The notes under the pieces are model-generated. The model saw only the letters and a program-made list of their open reading frames with translations, had not been told where the DNA came from and ran no database searches. 64,000 nucleotides of DNA from Alteromonas macleodii ATCC 27126 (lineage in GTDB: Bacteria; Pseudomonadota; Gammaproteobacteria; Enterobacterales; Alteromonadaceae), in contig NC_018632.1 of the NCBI RefSeq assembly GCF_000172635.2, positions 2,480,001-2,544,000 on the forward strand, written 5' to 3'. Below are positions 19,704-28,558 of this stretch, piece after piece (the first letter of the stretch is position 1; each line of letters begins with the position of its first letter). The position numbers were made by a program, and so were the translations under genes.

Positions 19704-20120
19704 GTTTAATTCCTCAATGTGTAGATAAAGGCTTTAATCAAGTTTGTGGCAAACTCTTAGTTTTTGGTTGAACAAAGCTGAACAATCAACAGTTCGCTCA
19801 ACGCCCTTTATTTATGCATCAAGAATTAGAACTTTTCTGTTGAATGATTGTGTAATGGGGGTAAATGTGTGGTAAATCAGTTTGTTACACCATTGTTACA
19901 AGGCTAAATCACTGTTTTATCGAGATTAATTTAGATTACATATTACTAATGTATCTAGCGATGGAACTTGTAGGAAGAAAGAAATATAAGACTTAAGTAT
20001 AAAAAGGCCCCTTTTGGGGCCTTAAAACTGTAATTTTAACAAAATATATAATGATAAAGCGCATCTAACGTACAGAAAACCTCACCATTTCCGTAATTAA
20101 ATTACAGAAAGCGTGGGCAA
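19704..20120. other. Intergenic region upstream of the DUF3718 gene
   Basis: This 417-base AT-rich stretch carries the promoter region for the minus-strand DUF3718 gene and the terminator of the DUF2189 gene (20001–20025). No gene or repeat is seen. Confidence 0.6.
20001..20025 (-). terminator. Terminator after the DUF2189 gene
   Basis: Perfect palindrome AAGGCCCC / GGGGCCTT (20004–20011, 20016–20023) with a TTTT loop. On the minus strand it is followed by TTTTTATA, so it reads as a terminator for the DUF2189 gene. Confidence 0.82.
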
Positions 20121-20915
20121 TTACTCATATTTGCGTTCGCGCTTAGTTTCAATGGCATCAATATAAGCATGCCATGACGCGTAGCCGATTATAGGCATTA
20201 ACACGATAAAACCAATAAACCCGGTTACGTAACCAATCGCAACGGTGGTAAAGATGATCGCCCCCCAAATAAGCATGGGCACCTTATTAAGCCACACTGC
20301 GTTAACACTGGTTAATACAGCGGTGGCAAGGTCAACTTTGCGTTCCATCAAAATTGGTTGGGTAAACGCCGTAATGAAAAGCATGGCCAATGTAAAACCC
20401 GCACCAACAATTGTGCCTAGTGCTAAAAATGGTAATAAGCTTTCTAAATCGTTTTCGATATAAGGCGGATAAAGTGCATGGATTAGCGATGCAACACGCA
20501 ACCAGAATATCATCATCACCATAAGTAAAATGGCAAAGCCCCACTCGTTAAACGCATTTCTGCGCATTGCACGCAAAGAATGGCGTAACGTGGGCTTATG
20601 GCCTTTCTCCATTTCCCAGCTCACATCATAAAGACCAGCAGCCAAAAATGGACCTACCAACATAAAGCAAACAATGGCCGGTAGAATGACCAAGTGCCAA
20701 CCTGTCATTTCAACCAAGTACATAATAAACCACGGAATAACCGCGAAGAGAACGCCATAAAACAATGTGAGACCTGGTGCGCGCATAGCGTCTCGTAATG
20801 CCAATGACAACCATTTTATAGGGTCGCCAACGTCTAATTCTTTACAGGGAATAACGCGTGCTATACCACTTTGCGTGATTGCATTCTCTGGTGTTTCTTT
20901 GAAATGGTGCGACAT
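20121..20915 (-). CDS. DUF2189 family integral membrane protein
   Basis: ATG 20915 (MSHHFKETPENA) has AGAGGTG upstream (20925–20931), so I prefer it to the longer frame from 21008; the product is 264 residues. About six hydrophobic helices are visible, among them LTLFYGVLFAVIPWFIMYL, LVILPAIVCFMLVGPFLAAG and IGYVTGFIGFIVLMPIIGY. DUF2189 proteins occur widely in proteobacteria without a known function. It is a single gene with its own terminator and is divergent from alaA. Confidence 0.85.
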   Translation of the reverse strand: MSHHFKETPENAITQSGIARVIPCKELDVGDPIKWLSLALRDAMRAPGLTLFYGVLFAVIPWFIMYLVEMTGWHLVILPAIVCFMLVGPFLAAGLYDVSWEMEKGHKPTLRHSLRAMRRNAFNEWGFAILLMVMMIFWLRVASLIHALYPPYIENDLESLLPFLALGTIVGAGFTLAMLFITAFTQPILMERKVDLATAVLTSVNAVWLNKVPMLIWGAIIFTTVAIGYVTGFIGFIVLMPIIGYASWHAYIDAIETKRERKYE

Positions 20916-21186
20916 ATTCTTATCACCTCTGCTTGTTAGCCTGTTTGTTACTAACGCGTTTTTTATACACGCCTTACTACTACGATAGGCGCTGAATGAA
21001 AAGTTCACAAGCTATTAACATAAATTTATACTTAAGTGACAAGCGGATCATTCATCTCGTTATGTGGTTAATAAATAGCCACTTGGTGAAAAAAGTAGTG
21101 CTTAAAGCAGAAATACTGCAAAAAGGCCATCGCATATGGCTTTGTATTGCGATAATCTCAGGGTATGTAAATCAACCAGATAGACC

Positions 21187-22406
21187 ATGAAAACTGTATC
21201 TCGCTCACATAAATTAGATAACGTTTGTTACGACATTAGAGGCCCAATCGCTGCGCAAGCACGCAAAATGGAAGACGAAGGACACCGCATATTAAAGCTG
21301 AATATCGGTAACCCTGCCCCATTTGGATTTGAAGCCCCTGACGATATCGTAAAAGACGTTATTCATAACCTGCCTACGTCTCAAGGATATTCAGACTCGA
21401 CAGGAATTTATGCTGCCCGTGTGGCCGTGATGCAGTACTACCAGCAGCGCAACATTAAAGACATCCGTGTAGACGACGTTTATATTGGTAACGGCGTATC
21501 TGAGTTAATTATGATGGCAATGCAGGCGCTACTTAATCATGGCGATGAAGTGCTTATTCCAAGCCCTGACTACCCGCTTTGGACAGCAGCAGTTAGCCTC
21601 TCGTCAGGTTCACCCGTTCATTATCGCTGCGACGAGCAAGCAGGCTGGTTCCCAGATATTGACGACATAAAAAGTAAAATCACCAGTAAAACTCGCGCGA
21701 TCGTACTGATCAACCCTAACAACCCAACCGGCGCAGTTTACGACAAAGCCCTTTTACAAGATGTGGTTGAAGTCGCCCGCGAACACGGACTTGTTGTATT
21801 TAGCGACGAGATTTACGACAAAATTCTTTACGATGAAGCAAAACACACCAGTATTGCTTCACTGGCTGACGATGTTTTTTTTGTTACCTTTGGCGGTTTA
21901 AGCAAAACTACCGCGTGGCGGGCTTTCGATCAGGTTGGTTAGTTGTCAGCGGCAATAAGCGCCTGGCGTCGGACTATATTGAAGGGCTTAATATTCTGTC
22001 TTCCATGCGAATGTGCGCTAACGTACCGTGTCAAAGTGCTATTCAAACTGCGTTAGGCGGCTATCAAAGCATTGACGACTTGGTGAAAGAAAACGGGCGT
22101 CTTCGCATTCAGCGCGACGTGACTACAGATATGCTAAACGGCATTGACGGTATTTCGTGCGTTAAACCTAAAGGTGCCATGTATTGTTTCGCTAAAGTGG
22201 ATGAGAAGAAATTCAACATTCAAAACGACGAACAAATGGTGCTGGACTTATTAAGCTCTGAAAAAATTCTGCTGGTACATGGTCGCGCGTTTAACCTTAC
22301 TGAAGGCACGTATTTCAGATTAGTATTTTTACCGCACAGCGATGTATTAGTGCCTGCACTACATCGTATTGGCAACTTCTTTAGAACGTATAAGCAAGGG
22401 GCGTAA
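21187..22406 (+). pseudogene. alaA: Alanine aminotransferase AlaA, frameshifted
   Basis: The N-terminal part (21187–21942) matches AlaA/YfbQ: DNVCYDIRGPIAAQARKME, LNIGNPAPFGF, NPNNPTGAVY, SDEIYDKILYD. It then runs into FGGLSKTTAWRAFDQVG and stops. The rest, from YRVAGFRSGWLVVSG (containing the conserved arginine region after the PLP lysine) to [15 protein letters not shown], is in another frame to 22406. One base added near 21908, between AAAAC and TACCGC, restores SKTYRVAGFRSGW and a 406-residue enzyme, the normal length. AlaA makes alanine from pyruvate and glutamate. Broken gene or sequencing error; other transaminases usually cover this step. yfbR follows two bases later. Confidence 0.9.
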
Positions 22407-22407
22407 T

Positions 22408-23007
22408 GTGTCTGATAAAAGTCACTTTTTTGCGCACCTGGCGCGCTTAAAGCTTATTAATCGCTGGCCGCTAATGCACAACGTGCGCACAGAAAATGTG
22501 CAGGAGCACAGTTTGCAGGTGGCCATGGTTGCCCACGCACTTGCTTTAATAAAAAATAAGTTTTTTGGCGGCACACTAAACCCTGATCGTATTGCTACCA
22601 TGGCAATATTTCACGACGTGTCGGAGGTGCTCACCGGAGACCTGCCTACTCCAGTAAAATACTTTAACCCTGCGATTAAAGAAGAATACAAAAAGATCGA
22701 AAAAATTGCAGAGAACAAGCTCATTGAAATGGCGCCTGAAGCGTTTCGTGAAGACTATGCGGCACTGATTGATCATCACTACCATAGCGAAGAAGAAGCT
22801 TTTATTGTGAAAGCAGCAGACGTACTTTGCGCTTACCTAAAAACGCTTGAAGAATTAGCTGCTGGTAACCAAGAGTTTAAGCTGGCTAAGAAAAGATTAG
22901 ATAAAACCCTTAAAGAATATCATTCTGAAGAGGTGGACTACTTCTTAACGCGTTACGTACCAAGCTTTTCTTTAAGTCTTGATGAAATTACGCAAGACGA
23001 TATGTGA
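22408..23007 (+). CDS. yfbR: 5'-deoxynucleotidase YfbR, HD domain
   Basis: GTG 22408 ([14 protein letters not shown]) has GGGG upstream and directly follows the alaA stop; this start gives the family's N-terminus and 199 residues. YfbR removes phosphate from deoxynucleoside 5'-monophosphates, using a divalent metal held by an HD motif. Visible: [17 protein letters not shown] (first His), [19 protein letters not shown] (HD pair and substrate loop) and [16 protein letters not shown] (distal Asp). Its neighbour is another HD enzyme that acts on dGTP, so the pair touches both ends of dNTP turnover. Confidence 0.94.
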   Translation: MSDKSHFFAHLARLKLINRWPLMHNVRTENVQEHSLQVAMVAHALALIKNKFFGGTLNPDRIATMAIFHDVSEVLTGDLPTPVKYFNPAIKEEYKKIEKIAENKLIEMAPEAFREDYAALIDHHYHSEEEAFIVKAADVLCAYLKTLEELAAGNQEFKLAKKRLDKTLKEYHSEEVDYFLTRYVPSFSLSLDEITQDDM

Positions 23008-23083
23008 GCGAGGCGGCTAACAGCCCATAAATCACTATACTGACGAATAGAAGTAGCATACACAGCAAGGCAGCGAGGTTTTT

Positions 23084-24427
23084 TTGGCAACAAGCGATTG
23101 GGAATTAGCATTACACGAGCGTCGTTTACCCCGTAGCGAAACAAGAGACGGCGATCATCGCAATCCATATCAACGTGATAAAGCGCGCGTTCTTCACAGC
23201 GCCGCCTTTCGTAGATTGCAGGCAAAAACCCAGGTGCTCGGTGTGGGGCTGAGCGACTTCTATCGCACTCGACTAACCCACTCTCTAGAAGCCGCCCAAA
23301 TTGGCACCGGTATTACTGCCCAACTTTGGGTGAAATTTCCAGATATTGCCTCGACGTTAGCGCTTGATCCTACGTTAATCGAAACCCTCTGTTTGGCTCA
23401 CGATATTGGTCATCCCCCATTCGGCCATGGTGGTGAAATTGCGCTTAATTACATGATGCACCAATACGGCGGGTTTGAAGGAAACGGACAAACTTTTAGG
23501 ATCATCACTCAGCTAGAGCCCTATACCGCCGAACACGGCATGAATTTATGCAGAAGAAGCGTGTTAGGCTTGGTTAAATATCCGAATTTTATCGATGCCC
23601 TTCATAGTAAAGGACCTACGCCAGAGCGCCCTGTTTCACTTCGTCAGGTGAAGGCCCACGACTGGCATCCGCCAAAAGGTCTGTTTCGCTGCGATGAGCC
23701 CCTGTTCGACTGGCTACTTACGCCATTTAGCAATGAAGATAAAGATGGGTTTATGCAGTTTACTGCAAAACTGAATGCACACAGTAAAACGCAATTTAAA
23801 TCGTTCGACTGCTCAATTATGGAACTGTCTGACGATATCGCCTATGGCATTCACGACTTAGAAGATGCCATTGTAATGGATATGGTCGACAAGCATCACT
23901 TTGTCGAGGATGTAACCACGCCGCTAAAAGCGCTAGATGTACCGTGGCTGTCAGACAATATAGAAGTGCTAACCAATAAGCTATTTAGCGCTGCACATCA
24001 CGAAAGAAAAAATGCCATAGGCGCGCTGGTAAATAGCTTTATTACAGCTATTGAAATAAAAGGCGTTGAGGGTTTCGCTCACCCGTTACTGGCGTTCAAC
24101 GCCGTAATGCCTGAACATTTTGCACAAGCCTTGGAGCTTTTCAAACGCTTTGTGTTTAACAAAGTAATACGCCGCCCCGATGTGCAGCTTCTTGAATACA
24201 AAGGACAGCTGGTGGTTATGGAGCTTTTTGAAGCCTTTGCATCAGATCCCGACCGCTTACTTCCCGAAAACACTCAAGTTCGCTGGCGTAAGGCCTGCGA
24301 GAGCGGCAATGGTATGCGCGTTCTCGCCGACTATATATCGGGTATGACCGATGAATTCGCATCTCGCCTATACAGTAATATCTTTTCACCTAAACAAGGC
24401 GGTATTCAAGATAGTCTGCATATGTAG
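23084..24427 (+). CDS. dGTP triphosphohydrolase (dGTPase), possible anti-phage type
   Basis: The 447-residue HD-superfamily enzyme splits dGTP to deoxyguanosine and triphosphate. TTG 23084 follows GAGGT at seven bases. The metal-binding residues are in RTRLTHSLEAAQIG (first His), LAHDIGHPPFGHGGE (HD) and MELSDDIAYGIHDLEDAI (distal Asp). The beginning RDGDHRNPYQRDKARVLHSA matches the branch of dGTPases found in Shewanella and Vibrio, members of which are reported to restrict phage by depleting dGTP. Whether this copy defends or only adjusts dNTP pools is unknown. It lies 76 bases after yfbR, with a terminator after it. Confidence 0.9.
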   Translation: MATSDWELALHERRLPRSETRDGDHRNPYQRDKARVLHSAAFRRLQAKTQVLGVGLSDFYRTRLTHSLEAAQIGTGITAQLWVKFPDIASTLALDPTLIETLCLAHDIGHPPFGHGGEIALNYMMHQYGGFEGNGQTFRIITQLEPYTAEHGMNLCRRSVLGLVKYPNFIDALHSKGPTPERPVSLRQVKAHDWHPPKGLFRCDEPLFDWLLTPFSNEDKDGFMQFTAKLNAHSKTQFKSFDCSIMELSDDIAYGIHDLEDAIVMDMVDKHHFVEDVTTPLKALDVPWLSDNIEVLTNKLFSAAHHERKNAIGALVNSFITAIEIKGVEGFAHPLLAFNAVMPEHFAQALELFKRFVFNKVIRRPDVQLLEYKGQLVVMELFEAFASDPDRLLPENTQVRWRKACESGNGMRVLADYISGMTDEFASRLYSNIFSPKQGGIQDSLHM

Positions 24428-24458
24428 ATTGTTTTGTTTTTCCAAATTAATTGAAATG

Positions 24459-24486
24459 AAAAGACCGTACTCTCGGTCTTTTTTAT
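24459..24486 (+). terminator. Terminator after the dGTPase gene
   Basis: Stem AAGACCG / CGGTCTT (24461–24467 and 24474–24480) with a six-base loop and a T run. Confidence 0.88.
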
Positions 24487-24579
24487 TATGTTGAACTTAC
24501 TCGTTACATTAACGTAGCTAAATGTACTGGGCGAAGTGACGACCATTTCTCATAGTCTTATCATAATTTAGGTGACGTA

Positions 24580-25587
24580 ATGCCAAAACCATTTAAACCC
24601 TCAGTAAAATTAACTGATAACGACGTAACCAATGAAGACGTTTACAAGAGTCGCCGTTCATTGCTCAAATCTATGGGCTTTGTGGGAGCGTCTACGCTGT
24701 TGGCGAAGTCGGCAGGCGCTGCCGGTTGGTTTTGGGAAGATGAAGAAGAGAAGGCAGCGTTTAAGGGAAAGGCGCTGGAGTTTAGTCAGCCCCCTGAGTT
24801 TCAAATAACGGAAACCCGAACGCCTGAAGATAAAGTGACCAGCTACAACAACTTCTATGAGTTTGGCACATCTAAAGATGCACCAGCCAAAAATGCGACT
24901 GAATTTCAAACTAATCCATGGACGTTAAAAGTTGACGGGATGGTTAAAAACCCCATTGAGCTTGATCACGATGCCTTGACAAAGCGTTTTCCCCTTGAAG
25001 AACGCATTTACCGCTTGCGCTGTGTGGAAGCATGGTCGATGGTGGTGCCTTGGATTGGGTTTGAGTTGGGGGCGTTGTTAAAACAAGTCGAGCCATTAAT
25101 GTCAGCCAAGTATGTGGCGTTTGAAACCCTGTACGACCCTGAGCAAATGCCCGGTCAACGAAGCCGCTTTACCGGTGGTGGTATTGATTACCCTTACGTA
25201 GAGGGTTTGCGTCTTGACGAAGCCATGCACCCGTTAACGCTCATGTCGGTTGGTCTTTACGGGAAGACCTTGCCACCTCAAAACGGTGCGCCTATCAGGC
25301 TTGTTGTACCGTGGAAGTATGGTTTTAAGAGCATTAAGTCTATTGTGAGAATTCGCCTTACCGATAAGAAACCGCCTACCACATGGAATCGACTGGCCGC
25401 CAACGAGTATGGCTTTTACGCCAACGTGAATCCAAACGTGTCGCACCCAAGGTGGAGCCAGGCCAGCGAGCGTAGAATAACCACAGGTGGGCTACTCGCC
25501 AGAAATCGCATCGACACCCAAATGTTCAACGGTTACAGCGAAGTCGCGCCGCTATACAAAGATATGGACTTATCCCGTTATTACTAG
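24580..25587 (+). CDS. msrP: Protein-methionine-sulfoxide reductase catalytic subunit MsrP
   Basis: The 335-residue periplasmic molybdoenzyme repairs oxidised methionines in envelope proteins. A twin-arginine signal ([19 protein letters not shown], about residues 26–45) routes it folded through Tat. The molybdopterin ligand cysteine is in [14 protein letters not shown] near residue 148, and the C-terminal part carries [13 protein letters not shown]. MsrQ follows 97 bases later and supplies electrons from the quinone pool. Molybdopterin for MsrP can come from the moa genes at 44.3–46.2 kb. Confidence 0.96.
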   Translation: MPKPFKPSVKLTDNDVTNEDVYKSRRSLLKSMGFVGASTLLAKSAGAAGWFWEDEEEKAAFKGKALEFSQPPEFQITETRTPEDKVTSYNNFYEFGTSKDAPAKNATEFQTNPWTLKVDGMVKNPIELDHDALTKRFPLEERIYRLRCVEAWSMVVPWIGFELGALLKQVEPLMSAKYVAFETLYDPEQMPGQRSRFTGGGIDYPYVEGLRLDEAMHPLTLMSVGLYGKTLPPQNGAPIRLVVPWKYGFKSIKSIVRIRLTDKKPPTTWNRLAANEYGFYANVNPNVSHPRWSQASERRITTGGLLARNRIDTQMFNGYSEVAPLYKDMDLSRYY

Positions 25588-25684
25588 CTGGTACGTTTTA
25601 TAGGGCTACGAGCAAATAGCTAGCTCTTCTAACCAATATCTCATGACCGAAGCTATTAAACATTATTATTAAGTTGTTCATTTA

Positions 25685-26344
25685 ATGCCGTTAAGAAAAA
25701 AACCATTTCGACTCTCTGTTTGGCAACGCCGCAGCCTAAAAGGTCTTATTCACCTTTTCGCATTGGGCTATATCGCCTGGTTGTTTTTTGCAGGGGTAAC
25801 CGATCAGCTTGGTCCAGACCCTGTAAACACGCTCATCAATGAGACTGGAACCTGGGCAATTCACTTTCTTTTACTAACGCTTACTCTTAGCCCACTTGCT
25901 AAATGGCTACCAAGCCCAGAACCGATGCAATTCAGACGTATGATTGGCGTATACACCTTTGTGTACGCCTTTGCACACCTGCTCACATACATTGTGTTTG
26001 AAATCCAGCTTGATATGGCACTAGTGGCTAGCGAGATAGTAAGCAGGCCATACATCATTGTTGGCATGGCAGCGTTACTTCTTCTTTTTGCTCTCACCGC
26101 TACGTCGTTCAAGCATATCCAGCGCAACATGGGAAAAAAGTGGCAGAATCTTCACAACAGCATTTACCTGATCCTGCCCCTTGCACTACTTCATTTCAGC
26201 TGGTCGCAGAAGACGTTTTGGCAAGAGCCCGTTTGGTATTGGATGATTGGACTGATATTAATGAGCCCAAGAATGAAGCAGTGGTATGTGAGGTATCAGA
26301 AGAAAAGTCAAAAGAAGTCGAGAGACAAAAACGCAGTGGTGTGA
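25685..26344 (+). CDS. msrQ: Heme-binding membrane subunit MsrQ
   Basis: The 219-residue ferric-reductase-like inner-membrane protein delivers electrons to MsrP. About six hydrophobic helices are visible, starting with LIHLFALGYIAWLFFAG. Heme-ligand histidines fit AIHFLLLTLTLSPLAKWLP, FAHLLTYIVFE and LHNSIYLILPLALLHFSW. The partner gene msrP lies just upstream in the same direction. Length and arrangement are normal for the family. Confidence 0.95.
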   Translation: MPLRKKPFRLSVWQRRSLKGLIHLFALGYIAWLFFAGVTDQLGPDPVNTLINETGTWAIHFLLLTLTLSPLAKWLPSPEPMQFRRMIGVYTFVYAFAHLLTYIVFEIQLDMALVASEIVSRPYIIVGMAALLLLFALTATSFKHIQRNMGKKWQNLHNSIYLILPLALLHFSWSQKTFWQEPVWYWMIGLILMSPRMKQWYVRYQKKSQKKSRDKNAVV

Positions 26345-26366
26345 GAAAACTAAAGTCGAAAACCTT

Positions 26367-26798
26367 TTAAACAAGCACGTACAGCAACGCAGCATAACGC
26401 GCTGTTTTGCTAAGCGTTACCGCGAGAATAAAAAACCAAAACGGGTTTCTAAGTACACCTGCTACTAAAGTGATAGGGTCGCCAATAATAGGTACCCAGC
26501 ATAAAAACAAGCTCCACTTCCCCCACTTTGTAAAGGTGTAGCTTGCACGTTTAAACGCCGCTTCGCTCACTTTTAACTTATCGGTCGCAATTTCTTTTCC
26601 GAACTTGAAGCCCAATGCATAATTAACCACCGAGCCAAGTACATTTCCCAACGAAACAACAACAAGCAACAACACCCAGTTCAACCCACTACTGTATAAA
26701 GCACTAAGCACGATTTCAGAACTAAAAGGCAATATAGTGGCTGCCAAAAATGCCGATAAGAACATCCCCAAGTAGCCTAAATGTATTAATGCGCTCAA
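26367..26798 (-). CDS. YqaA-like / SNARE-associated (DedA-type) membrane protein
   Basis: The open frame reaches back to 26957, but the polar, cysteine-rich beginning does not look like the family. TTG 26798 (LSALIHLGYLGMF) lies three bases behind GGAGGA and gives 143 residues, the length of E. coli YqaA. Hydrophobic stretches include GYLGMFLSAFLAATILPFSS and LVVVSLGNVLGSVVNYALG, with the conserved GxxxG-like turn and WVPIIGDPITLVAGVLR. DedA-type proteins are linked to lipid transport or membrane homeostasis; the role of YqaA itself is unknown. The start choice is uncertain because the spacing is short. Confidence 0.8.
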   Translation of the reverse strand: MSALIHLGYLGMFLSAFLAATILPFSSEIVLSALYSSGLNWVLLLVVVSLGNVLGSVVNYALGFKFGKEIATDKLKVSEAAFKRASYTFTKWGKWSLFLCWVPIIGDPITLVAGVLRNPFWFFILAVTLSKTARYAALLYVLV

Positions 26799-26990
26799 CG
26801 CTCCTCCAGCTTTATACAGTAGTTTTCTATGTAAAATTCGCGCGCATCTTACCTTAATCGGAGTATGAATACTTCCTTCAGAATTCGATAGCACAAAAAA
26901 ACCATTATCTTTTATGTAGTTACTGAGAAAACACCAATTTGTGTGAAAAAAGTACAACTAAATACTTGCCAAAGTCCTCCTTTAAGAATA

Positions 26991-27023
26991 CTGTATACAC
27001 ATACACACTGTACAAACAACCAG
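26991..27023 (+). promoter_or_regulatory. Two tandem LexA (SOS) box candidates
   Basis: CTGTATACACATACAC (26991–27006) and CTGTACAAACAACCAG (27008–27023) each match the CTGT-N8-ACAG pattern with one mismatch in the right half. They lie 70–100 bases before the SulA-like start, where a promoter is expected. Confidence 0.75.
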
Positions 27024-27093
27024 TATCAATCAATAACAATATTCCTGAAGTTCGATTTATGAACTTAAGGGCAAATGCATAAAGGGTTTTACT

Positions 27094-27504
27094 ATGAACA
27101 CATCTTCAGTTTCACGATTCAATGCTTTACGCGCTTCGGTTTCAAATGTTGTTCAACTACCTTTGCCGATAGAAGGGTTTCCTAGCGAAAAACAAGGTAA
27201 TGGAAAAGGAAGTAACGACAAAGGTTGGAATTATCTGCTTTCAAATACGGTGTCGTTTTCGAAAACTGTAGATCACGCTATCCGTATTCAAAAACCTGAA
27301 AAAGAAAAAATGCCTGAATGGATCAGTAAGCTGATTACAGGTGGCCAGTGTAAAACACTGTATGTGGAAAACATTGATTTAGACCTTCAACCAACCGACA
27401 GTGAAATGATCAGAAAGCTGTGTGAGCTTTACTCTGTCAGCCTGGTGAATGTACGTGTTAACAGCATTAATGACGAACAAAACGTAGCATTAGGTCCTTG
27501 GTAA
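27094..27504 (+). CDS. SulA-like SOS-induced cell division inhibitor (putative)
   Basis: The 136-residue product has a low-complexity N-terminal third and a compact C-terminal region: WISKLITGGQCKTLYVENI, then LCELYSVSLVNVRV, and the ending VALGPW. These fit SulA-family proteins, which bind FtsZ and stop division after DNA damage. The two LexA boxes immediately upstream strongly support SOS control. In many relatives sulA sits beside lexA; here it stands alone. Similarity to enterobacterial SulA is weak, so FtsZ inhibition is an inference from context and ending motif. Confidence 0.7.
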   Translation: MNTSSVSRFNALRASVSNVVQLPLPIEGFPSEKQGNGKGSNDKGWNYLLSNTVSFSKTVDHAIRIQKPEKEKMPEWISKLITGGQCKTLYVENIDLDLQPTDSEMIRKLCELYSVSLVNVRVNSINDEQNVALGPW

Positions 27505-27741
27505 TACAAAGCCTGTTTATGCTTACATTTTACGTTTGCCTGAGTAGCGGTGCGTAAACAAAACCTAAATATCTATTTTCATACAACTCTTTGGCTTGGA
27601 ATTTCTGACATGTACCCTCTGGCATGGACCGCCAAGGAATCTTTGAATATCGGCAATATTTACGTCTAAAAAAGTTGGGGCTCACGCAACTTATACTTAT
27701 ACTGTAGCGCTTTGTTTTACTCTTAAACTGCGAGTTGTCTT

Positions 27742-28383
27742 ATGCGCTGCTACTGTTGCTCATCAAAATCCTTCGACGAATGCTGCGGGCCTTTTATTAA
27801 GGGTGATAAACACCCTAGTTCTGCAGAGCAACTTATGCGCTCCCGTTTTTCAGCCTACGCTACAGCGCATTATCAGTATATTCTTGAAACCTACACCAAA
27901 GAAAAGCAGCAGGGTCTTTCTGTAGAGGATTTGGCGCAAAGCGCACAAGGTGCGACATGGTTCGCACTTAAAGTTCACCCCACTCTAGCGGCTAGCTCCG
28001 TAGATAACTCCGTAGATAGCTTGGTAGGTAACTCGGTCAGTAGTACTGAAGATAGTTCGATAGACAGTACTGTACATGCTGACGCTAAAGTCGAAGCAGT
28101 AACCAACGCCGAGCCAATCTCTAAGACTAATTTAAAGTCCATCTCCAAACCCATCACCAAACCCAATAATGCCATTGTTGAATTCACTGCTTACTATTTT
28201 GAAAATAAAAGCATGTATCAGCTTCACGAAACGTCGAATTTTAGTGTTGAAGACGGTAAGTGGCGTTACCACGACGGCGTATTACACGACGACTGCGGCA
28301 AAATTAAATACGGGAGAAACCTACCTTGTGTTTGCGGTAGCAACAAAAAATTCAAACAGTGCTGCGCAACTAAGAGCCGCTAA
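27742..28383 (+). CDS. YchJ family SEC-C zinc-motif protein with a large internal insertion
   Basis: The N-terminal SEC-C-like cysteines (CYCCSSKSFDECCGPFI), the motif LMRSRFSAYATAHYQYI and the C-terminal SEC-C motif (CVCGSNKKFKQCC) identify a YchJ/UPF0225 protein. Relatives are about 150 residues; this one has 213. The excess is an insertion at about residues 82–142, rich in Ser, Val and Asp and then Lys/Pro, placed between the two halves of the NTF2-like core. The DNA there has imperfect repeats of GTAGATA-type units. The family's function is unknown; SEC-C motifs bind zinc. Confidence 0.87.
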   Translation: MRCYCCSSKSFDECCGPFIKGDKHPSSAEQLMRSRFSAYATAHYQYILETYTKEKQQGLSVEDLAQSAQGATWFALKVHPTLAASSVDNSVDSLVGNSVSSTEDSSIDSTVHADAKVEAVTNAEPISKTNLKSISKPITKPNNAIVEFTAYYFENKSMYQLHETSNFSVEDGKWRYHDGVLHDDCGKIKYGRNLPCVCGSNKKFKQCCATKSR

Positions 28384-28558
28384 CCCAATTGCAATAACTA
28401 ACTGTACTCCCTTCCCTGCGCATCTTGATTGTTCACCTTTCCTTTAATTTAAAATTAAAGGTGAATTGAATACGTATGCATGATGTTTATTATTTGTAAA
28501 CAAAATGTAAGCATTACTTTCATCTTTTATCTCGCTCCCACATAAAATAGGACACACT

